Source: Corynebacterium uterequi (GTDB lineage: Bacteria > Actinomycetota > Actinomycetes > Mycobacteriales > Mycobacteriaceae). Taken from it: 64,000 bases of DNA. The notes below the pieces were generated by a model that saw only the letters and a list, made by a program, of their open reading frames with translations, made no database searches and had not been told where the DNA came from. Position numbers and translations under genes: made by a program. The number at the start of each line of letters is the position of its first letter. Within the stretch, counting starts at the first letter, position 1. Where the stretch lies: positions 1,922,001 to 1,986,000 of the forward strand of contig NZ_CP011546.1 of the NCBI RefSeq assembly GCF_001021065.1, read 5' to 3'. This document shows, one piece after another, positions 58,061 to 64,000 of this stretch.

Positions 58061-58966
58061 GTGGATATCGCGTCCTACTGGGCTGATACCCAGATTTTGC
58101 TCGCTTACCCCTTCGTCCAGCAGGCACTTATCGCCTCCGGGCTGTTGGGCCTGCTATCCGGGGTGATGACCCCGCTCATTGTGGTTCGCCGCATGTCCTT
58201 CTCCGTTCACGCCACTAGTGAGCTAGCCCTCATGGGTGGGGCGGCGGCGCTGCTGTTCGGGCTCAACCTGGGCCTCGGCGCGGTGGCCGGCGCCATTGCG
58301 GCGGCGATCGTGCTGGCGGTGTTGGGTTTCCGTGGACATCAAGACTCCTCCATCGGGGTGGTGATGAGCTTCGGGCTTGGCCTGGCGGTGTTGTTCATCT
58401 ATCTCTACCCGGGCAACTCCTCGGCGGCGATGAGCCTGCTCACCGGCCAGATCGTGGGCGTGTCGAGCGCGTCGACGTGGCTGCTGCTGGCCACCACCGC
58501 CGTGGTGGTCGGCGCCGTGGTCGTGTTGTGGCGCCCGCTGCTGTTCGCGTCCGCCGACCCGGACATGGCCCAGGCCGCTGGCGTACCCACCCGGTTGTTG
58601 TCGGTGGTCTTCGCCATCCTGGTCGGCTTGGCGTCGGCGCAGTCCGTCCAGATCGTCGGCTCTCTGTTGGTGATGGCTCTGCTCATCACCCCGGGCGCGG
58701 CGGCGACGTTGGTGACGAAATCGCCGACGTCGGCGGCCTTGTTGTCGATCCTGTTCGCGGAAGTATCCGCTGTCGGAGGTCTGCTGGCCTCCTTGGCGCC
58801 GGGGTTGCCGGTCAGCGTGTTCGTCACCACCATCTCCTTCGTCATTTACCTGCTGTGCCGGACGGTGGCGGGGGTGCGCGACCGCACCATTAACCGCGAT
58901 GAGGTGGCGGCGTCTCGCTATGGCAGCTCCGGTACCGATCCGCACCACGAGGTCATCGAGCGCTAG
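58061..58966 (+). CDS. znuB: Zinc ABC transporter permease
   Basis: 301 residues of the ABC-3 family with about eight or nine membrane helices. Typical blocks are QQALIASGLLGLLSGVMTPLIVVRRMSFSVHATSELALMGGA and GSLLVMALLITPGAAATL. GTG start immediately after the znuC stop, implying coupled translation. The hydrophilic C-terminus (VRDRTINRDEVAASRYGSSG) is cytoplasmic. Confidence 0.93.
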   Translation: MDIASYWADTQILLAYPFVQQALIASGLLGLLSGVMTPLIVVRRMSFSVHATSELALMGGAAALLFGLNLGLGAVAGAIAAAIVLAVLGFRGHQDSSIGVVMSFGLGLAVLFIYLYPGNSSAAMSLLTGQIVGVSSASTWLLLATTAVVVGAVVVLWRPLLFASADPDMAQAAGVPTRLLSVVFAILVGLASAQSVQIVGSLLVMALLITPGAAATLVTKSPTSAALLSILFAEVSAVGGLLASLAPGLPVSVFVTTISFVIYLLCRTVAGVRDRTINRDEVAASRYGSSGTDPHHEVIER

Positions 58967-58978
58967 ACTTCCCCCGTG

Positions 58979-59821
58979 ATGTACCGCGCGCACCGCTTCC
59001 GCCTCGACGATCAGGACCGACCCCGCAGATACCTGCTGATCGAGCCCGCGCCGCAGGCGGAACCGCAGCGCCGGCCCATCGTGTTGTTCTTTCACGGGTC
59101 GCAGCAGTCGGCGAACGTGGCGCGCGCGTTTACCGGCCATACCTTCGACGCCCTAGCCAGCCGAGGGGCGCTGGTGGTCTACCTCGACGGGATTCATCAC
59201 CACTTCAACGATGCCCGGCGGGACCTGGATGAGACCACGCGGCATCAGCGGATTGACGATGTCGGCTTCGCCCGGCGCGTCGTCGATCAGCTAATCGCCG
59301 AAAACGACGGTGACCCGGAGCGCGTTTACGCCTGCGGGTTCTCCAACGGCGGCCACCTCATCTTCCGGATGCTGCTAGAGGCACCGGGTTTCCTGGCTGG
59401 TGCCGCGGTGTTCGGCGCAACGCTTCCCACCGAGGACAACCTCGTGCACGAGCTGCGTGGGCTTCGCCCGGCGCCCACGCCGTTGTTGCTCATCCACGGC
59501 CGGCAGGACCCTATCTCCCCGATCGACGGCGGCGAGGTGGGTTTCGCCGGGCGTCGGCGAGGCCTGGTGCGTTCCGCGCTGCACACCGCCGAGTTCTTCG
59601 CCGCGGCGAACGGGCTCGACGCCGCTGATCACTCGGCGTGGACGGACGGGGTGGTCGGCGTCGACGAATGGGCGACGCCCGGCCGCCCGCCGGTGGTGCT
59701 GTGGTCCGTGGCGGGAATGGGGCACGTGGTCGCCTCCCCGCAGGAGCAAGACGCCCGCCTGGGCGGGCAGACTGACCAGTTCGTCGCCGCCGACGTGGCG
59801 GGCGACTTTTTCGGGCTTTAG
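58979..59821 (+). CDS. PHB-depolymerase/LpqC-type esterase family protein
   Basis: 280 residues, alpha/beta hydrolase: PIVLFFHGSQQSANVAR with the HG oxyanion region, RVYACGFSNGGHLIFRM with the nucleophile Ser, LLLIHGRQDPISPIDGG with the acid, and AGMGHVVASP with the His. Resembles the secreted PHB-depolymerase/LpqC family, but no signal peptide is seen, so the enzyme is probably cytoplasmic. Substrate unknown. TAGACT (58964-58969) overlaps the znuB stop and lies 6-9 nt before the two possible starts (GTG 58976, ATG 58979). Confidence 0.83.
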   Translation: MYRAHRFRLDDQDRPRRYLLIEPAPQAEPQRRPIVLFFHGSQQSANVARAFTGHTFDALASRGALVVYLDGIHHHFNDARRDLDETTRHQRIDDVGFARRVVDQLIAENDGDPERVYACGFSNGGHLIFRMLLEAPGFLAGAAVFGATLPTEDNLVHELRGLRPAPTPLLLIHGRQDPISPIDGGEVGFAGRRRGLVRSALHTAEFFAAANGLDAADHSAWTDGVVGVDEWATPGRPPVVLWSVAGMGHVVASPQEQDARLGGQTDQFVAADVAGDFFGL

Positions 59822-59830
59822 CTTCGGGCT

Positions 59831-60781
59831 TTAGCGAGCCGCGGCGCGACGCTGCCGAGCAAATTCGGACAGGACCACGCCGGCGGCGACGGAAGCGTTG
59901 AGGGACTCCACCCAGTCAGCCATGGGAACGCTCATGATGACGTCGCAGTTCTCGCGCACGAGCCGGGAGATGCCCTTGCCCTCCGAGCCGACGACGATGA
60001 CCACCGGATCGACGCCGCCGACGTAGGTATCGAGGGTGTGCTCCCCGCCGGCGTCGAGTCCGACGATCTGGTAGCCGGCATCCTTGAACTCGTTGAGCGT
60101 GCGCGTCAGGTTCTTCGCCCGGGCCACCGGCAGGCGGGCGGCGGTGCCGGCGGAGGTGCGCCACGCCACGGCCGTCACGGACGCGGAGCGACGCTCGGGG
60201 ATGATGACGCCGTTGCCGCCGAAGGCGGCCGTCGAGCGGATGACCGCGCCGAGGTTACGAGGATCGGTGATGTTGTCGAGGATGACGAACATGCCCGGCT
60301 CGGCGCCGGTGGCCGCCTCGCCGATGAGGTCGAAGACGTCGGCGTAGTCATACGGCGGGATTTCCAGGCCGATGCCCTGGTGAAGCTGGTTGCCACTGAT
60401 GCGGTCGAGTTCGAGGCGGGGGACCTCGCGGGTGACGATGCCCCGGGCCTTGGCGATGGCGACGGCCTCGCTGAGGCGATCGTCATGGCCGGTGCCCTGG
60501 GCGACGACGAGCGACAGCGCCGGGACCTTGGCCCGCAGGCATTCGATGACCGGGTTACGCCCGACGACGAATTCGTTTCCTACCCGCTCGTGCCGGCCGG
60601 ATTCGCGCCGCTGCCGCTCCAGTTTGCGCTGGTGTGCCGCGTGGTACGTGCGGTCCTCGGCCTTCGGGGTGGGGCCTTTGCCGCGCAGGCCGCGTCGACG
60701 CTGGCCGCCCGAGCCCTTCGTGGCGCCCTTCTTGTTGGACTTGCGAACGCCGCGGCGGTCATGGTTGGGGTTCTTAGCCAT
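59831..60781 (-). CDS. rlmB: 23S rRNA (guanosine-2'-O-)-methyltransferase RlmB
   Basis: 316 residues of the SpoU/TrmH superfamily. A long basic N-terminus ([54 protein letters not shown]) precedes the substrate-binding domain and the knotted SAM domain with motifs [25 protein letters not shown] and [19 protein letters not shown]. Methylates G2251 (E. coli numbering) or a nearby site. Located 12 bp after cysS on the same strand, an arrangement usual in Actinobacteria. Confidence 0.92.
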   Translation of the reverse strand: MAKNPNHDRRGVRKSNKKGATKGSGGQRRRGLRGKGPTPKAEDRTYHAAHQRKLERQRRESGRHERVGNEFVVGRNPVIECLRAKVPALSLVVAQGTGHDDRLSEAVAIAKARGIVTREVPRLELDRISGNQLHQGIGLEIPPYDYADVFDLIGEAATGAEPGMFVILDNITDPRNLGAVIRSTAAFGGNGVIIPERRSASVTAVAWRTSAGTAARLPVARAKNLTRTLNEFKDAGYQIVGLDAGGEHTLDTYVGGVDPVVIVVGSEGKGISRLVRENCDVIMSVPMADWVESLNASVAAGVVLSEFARQRRAAAR

Positions 60782-60793
60782 GGTGCTTTCTAC

Positions 60794-62182
60794 TTACTTG
60801 AGGGACCACTGGGGGCCGTCGGGAGTATCGGTGACCTCGACGCCGGCGGCGGCGAGTCGATCGCGCACGGCGTCGGCCGTGGCAAAGTCTTTATTCTTTC
60901 GTGCCTCGGCCCTCGTGTCCAACTCGGCACGCACCAGGGCGTCGAGGGCGTCCTGCGCGGTGGAGCCGCCCGACGATGCCTCCTGCCACGACATCGGGTC
61001 GATGCCCAACACCGACGTCATGGCCCGCACCGATCCGGCCAGCTCCCGGGCGGTGTCCACGTCCTTGGCTGCCAACGCGGAGTTGCCTTCGCGCACCGCC
61101 CTGTGGATCTCCGCCAGGGCCCGCGGCACCGCCAGGTCCTCGTTCATCGCGGCAGTGAAGGCCTCGGGAAGGTCGCCGACGGCAACCGCCTCCCCGCCGG
61201 CGCGGTGGACGAAGTCCTCGATACGCCGGTAACCGGCGGCCGCCTCGGTGAGGGCGGCCTCAGAGTACTCCAGCACGCTCCGGTAGTGCGCCGACCCCAG
61301 GTAGTAACGCAACTCCACGGGTCGCACCAATTCCAGCATGTTCGGCACGCTGAGGACGTTGCCCAGAGACTTGCTCATCTTCTCGCCGGCCATGGTCACC
61401 CAGTGGTTGTGCATCCAATATCGAGCGAAGCCATCGCCGGCCGCGTGCGCCTGCGCGATCTCGTTTTCGTGGTGCGGGAATTGCAGGTCAAGGCCGCCGC
61501 AGTGGATATCGAAGGACTCCCCCAGGTACCAGGTAGCCATGGCGGAGCATTCGAGGTGCCAGCCGGGCCGGCCGTCGCCCCACGGGGTGGGCCAGTGCGG
61601 TTCGCCGGGTTTGGCAGCCTTCCACAGCGCGAAGTCGTGCGCACCGCGCTTGCCGACCACGTCGCTTTCGCCCTGCTCCATCTCGGCGACGTTATTGCCG
61701 GAGAGCGAGCCATAGTCGGAGCCTTCTGAGCGCGTCCACGCGTCGACGTCGAAGTACACCGAGCCCTCGGCGGCGTAGGCAAAGCCGGCATCGATGAGGC
61801 GGCGCATGTAGTCGACCATCTGGGTGACGTGGCCGGTCGCGCGCGGCTCGACGCTGGGCGGCAGGACGCCGAGCGTGTCATACGCCTTGGTGAACTCCCG
61901 TTCGTAGGTGGAGACCCACTCCCACCACGGCCGGCCATTGTCCGCGGCCTTACGCAGGATCTTGTCATCGATGTCGGTGACGTTGCGCACGAAGGCGACG
62001 TCGAGCCCCTGGGCGGTGAGCCAGCGGCGGAGGATGTCGAAAGCCACCCCGCTGCGCAGGTGACCGATGTGCGGTTGGGCCTGCGGGGTGGCACCGCACA
62101 GGTACACCGAGGCATGCCCGGGGCGCAGCGGCTCGAAGTCTCTTAAGGTCCTGGTTGCGGTGTCGAAAATACGCAGAGTCAC
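60794..62182 (-). CDS. cysS: Cysteine-tRNA ligase
   Basis: 462 residues, class I aminoacyl-tRNA synthetase. Zinc ligand Cys29 (YLCGATPQ), HIGH motif HIGHLRSG (38-41), second zinc region [11 protein letters not shown] and [17 protein letters not shown], and KMSKSLGN. Charges tRNA-Cys. Co-transcribed with rlmB. Confidence 0.97.
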   Translation of the reverse strand: MTLRIFDTATRTLRDFEPLRPGHASVYLCGATPQAQPHIGHLRSGVAFDILRRWLTAQGLDVAFVRNVTDIDDKILRKAADNGRPWWEWVSTYEREFTKAYDTLGVLPPSVEPRATGHVTQMVDYMRRLIDAGFAYAAEGSVYFDVDAWTRSEGSDYGSLSGNNVAEMEQGESDVVGKRGAHDFALWKAAKPGEPHWPTPWGDGRPGWHLECSAMATWYLGESFDIHCGGLDLQFPHHENEIAQAHAAGDGFARYWMHNHWVTMAGEKMSKSLGNVLSVPNMLELVRPVELRYYLGSAHYRSVLEYSEAALTEAAAGYRRIEDFVHRAGGEAVAVGDLPEAFTAAMNEDLAVPRALAEIHRAVREGNSALAAKDVDTARELAGSVRAMTSVLGIDPMSWQEASSGGSTAQDALDALVRAELDTRAEARKNKDFATADAVRDRLAAAGVEVTDTPDGPQWSLK

Positions 62183-62205
62183 AGTCAGTTAGTCTACGTG
62201 CTCTC

Positions 62206-62916
62206 CTAGGACGACTGGCTGATGACGTCGCGCAACGGAGCGTAGTGAGACCGGATGGCCGCCCGGAACCGGGTGCGGTCCTCAGCGCGCAGCGCGTCGA
62301 TAATCTCCTGGTGGGCGGATACAGTGCGATCGCGGTTCTCGACGGCGACGACCTCCATCTCCAGCAGCGGCATCACTTCCGCGTGCACCTGCCAGAACGC
62401 CTGGCTGAGCTCTTTGATGAGAGTGTTGTCGACCCCAGAGAGCAGCAGCTGGTGAAAGCGCTGGTCCTCGTCCGTGAAGGGTCGTCCTTGAGCGACCTGA
62501 GACCGCATCTGGTCGACGATATCTTCCAGCTCAGACAGCGTCGCAGCGTCGACGGCGCCCGTGAGCTCAGCGGCTAGGGAGAGGTCGAGGGCCTCGCGGG
62601 CGTCGACGACGTGGCCCAAAAAGGCCAGCGACTCCCGGGCCGCCAGGACGGTCCGGAAGACGAGGCCATTGACGAGCGGCTGCAGTGACATGTCGGACAC
62701 GTAGGTGCCATGCCCATGGCGGACGACGACGATGTCCAGGGCCGAGAGGATCCGCACCGCCTCACGCACCGAGGAGCGTGAGTATCCCAGTTTGTCGCAC
62801 AACTCCGCCTCAGTGGGCAAGGCATCGCCCGGGCGGAGATGAGCGTCGCGAATGTACGCTTTGATCGCGTCCACGGCGGCGCCCGTGACGGTCTGGGAGC
62901 GGCGGGGAGCGGTCAT
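62206..62916 (-). CDS. GntR/FadR-family regulator
   Basis: 236 residues. N-terminal winged helix (AAVDAIKAYIRDAHLRPGDALPTEAELCDKLGYSRSSVREAVRILSALDIVVVRHGHGTYV) and an all-helical FCD effector domain with the metal-type His residues (FHQLLL, SAHQEIIDAL). Overlaps the nagA stop by 4 bp (ATGA), so it is translated with nagA and probably controls amino-sugar use, comparable in role to the NanR or NagR regulators. It is not the HutC-like GntR class typical of Bacillus NagR. Confidence 0.88.
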   Translation of the reverse strand: MTAPRRSQTVTGAAVDAIKAYIRDAHLRPGDALPTEAELCDKLGYSRSSVREAVRILSALDIVVVRHGHGTYVSDMSLQPLVNGLVFRTVLAARESLAFLGHVVDAREALDLSLAAELTGAVDAATLSELEDIVDQMRSQVAQGRPFTDEDQRFHQLLLSGVDNTLIKELSQAFWQVHAEVMPLLEMEVVAVENRDRTVSAHQEIIDALRAEDRTRFRAAIRSHYAPLRDVISQSS

Positions 62917-64000
62917 GTCAGGGAAACCTCCTTGCCGCGGTGGTAGACGGCAGCGATTTGATTGTTCGGATGTAATGCAACGATATCAGCCCGGGCTCCG
63001 GGCACGAGGTCCCCGCCGAGCAGGGAATCGGAGACCTTCGCGAAGACCTCAGTGGCGTTGGTGGCGGTGAAACGAACGGCCGCCACCTCCCCGTGGCGGG
63101 CGGCGAAACGCAGGTACTGGTCGTAGAGCGTGGAGGTACCGCCGGCGATGGCACCGCCCTCGGTCAGCCGCGCCACGCCCTCGGCCACGGTGACCTCCAG
63201 CGGCCCGAGACGGTAGGCGCCGTCGGGCAAGCCGGCCGCTTCCATGGAGTCGGTCACGGCAAAGGAGTGCTCGGGGGCGGAGGCGACGACGAAGTCGACG
63301 GTCTCATCGGCCAGGTGGACGCCGTCGGCCACCAGCTCGGCCGCGGCGGTGCCGTCGGCGGCGGCGTTAATCATGGCGGCGGCGATGCCCGGGTCACGGT
63401 GGTGGATCTGCGGCATGGCGTTGAACAGGTGGGTGGCGGTCACCACGGCGCCGGATTCGCGGGCGGCGGCCAGGGCGGCGTGGGTGGTGGGCGCATCCGC
63501 GTCGGAGTGGCCGTAGGAGGCGATGACGCGGTAGCGCGCACACAGTTCGAGCAGCTCCGGCAGGTGGGCGGTCTCCGGGGCGAGGGTGATGGACTTCACC
63601 CGGCCGCCGGCCGCCTCGAGGATGCGTGCGAACATCTCGGGGTCGCCTTCCTGGATGCGGCTCGGTGCCTGGGCGCCGCAGCGACAGGGGTTGATGAAGG
63701 GGCCCTCCAGGTGGATGCCGTCGATGGTGCCATCGTCAACCAGCGGTGCCAGACGCTCAACCTGGGCGGTGATCTCCTCCTCGGTGGCTGAGACGAGGCT
63801 GGCCACCAGGGTGGTGGTTCCGCGGGAGAGGTGGTAGGCGGCGGCCTTGCGGCAGTCCTCGGTGCTGCCGGTGGGGAAGGCGCCACCGAAGCCGCCGTGG
63901 TTGTGGATGTCAACGAAGCCGGGCACGAAGGTGGGGGCACCCGGCTCGGGGGTGGAATCGAGGGCCTCGACGGATTCGATGGTTTCTCCGTTGAGGGTTA
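62913..64000 (-). CDS. nagA: N-acetylglucosamine-6-phosphate deacetylase, 5' end missing
   Basis: Minus-strand gene running out of the window; about 362 codons are visible and the N-terminal residues before LNGETIESVEALDS are missing. FVPGFVDIHNHGGFGG has the first metal HxH; HLEGPFINPCRCGAQAP, YGHSDADAPTTHAAL, ATHLFNAMPQIHHRDPG and VTDSMEAAGLPDG complete the amidohydrolase metal and catalytic motifs. The segment after LEGPFINP is unusual in having two Cys (CRCGAQAP) where many NagAs have KKGAH. Removes acetate from GlcNAc-6-P in amino-sugar breakdown. In an operon with the GntR regulator. Confidence 0.94.
   Translation of the reverse strand, partial: TLNGETIESVEALDSTPEPGAPTFVPGFVDIHNHGGFGGAFPTGSTEDCRKAAAYHLSRGTTTLVASLVSATEEEITAQVERLAPLVDDGTIDGIHLEGPFINPCRCGAQAPSRIQEGDPEMFARILEAAGGRVKSITLAPETAHLPELLELCARYRVIASYGHSDADAPTTHAALAAARESGAVVTATHLFNAMPQIHHRDPGIAAAMINAAADGTAAAELVADGVHLADETVDFVVASAPEHSFAVTDSMEAAGLPDGAYRLGPLEVTVAEGVARLTEGGAIAGGTSTLYDQYLRFAARHGEVAAVRFTATNATEVFAKVSDSLLGGDLVPGARADIVALHPNNQIAAVYHRGKEVSLT

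Overview
The window is a GC-rich chromosomal segment of a high-GC Corynebacterium. This rests on gene content and order, which closely follow the remembered C. glutamicum map: murA-ramA-cysK-cysE; cat-phoU-pstBACS-mshD; purM-purF; purC-purB-purD; phoRS-pqo; thrE; ipsA-znuACB. No database search was run.

Layout. 1-660 is the 3' end of an ABC sugar/glycerophosphate importer ATPase, followed by a small pyrimidine-dimer glycosylase gene. 1210-2176 has no convincing gene and carries imperfect ~268-bp tandem repeats. A minus-strand rRNA operon (16S-23S-5S) fills about 2.1-7.95 kb, with a recognisable promoter, antitermination-like boxes and terminator. 8.0-12.4 kb holds murA, ramA, cysK (behind an McbR-like operator), cysE and a small acetyltransferase. 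tRNAs Phe, Asp, Asp, Glu and Lys with a csoR-type repressor lie at 12.4-13.7 kb. Next come the CoA-transferase cat, a tRNA-dihydrouridine synthase, phoU and the pstSCAB phosphate importer, then mshD, a DUF2993 protein, a nitrobindin-like protein, a class-IV PLP lyase and a YgfZ-type protein (13.8-26.1 kb).

The purine block (26.4-48.1 kb) holds purM, purF, purL, purC, purB and purD on the minus strand, with unrelated genes between purF and purL. Two things stand out. PurL is one 1238-residue chain with its own glutaminase domain, the clostridial/bifidobacterial type, rather than separate PurS, PurQ and PurL. A five-gene sulfatase cassette (MFS permease, Cys-type sulfatase, ROK regulator, anaerobic sulfatase maturase, TauE-type exporter) sits between purL and purC.

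The last part has a HIT protein, the PhoR/PhoS two-component system, pyruvate:quinone oxidoreductase, tRNA-Thr and thrE, a protein with a lysine-rich tail, a lipoprotein, a LacI regulator (probably ipsA), the zinc importer znuACB with a very His-rich binding protein, an esterase, rlmB, cysS, and an operon of nagA (cut by the window end) and a GntR regulator.

Connections. PhoRS and pstSCAB, about 29 kb apart, both have 11-bp-spaced direct repeats upstream, consistent with one phosphate-starvation circuit. Many genes have a TANNNT -10 hexamer 6-8 nt before the start codon and no ribosome binding site, which suggests widespread leaderless translation.
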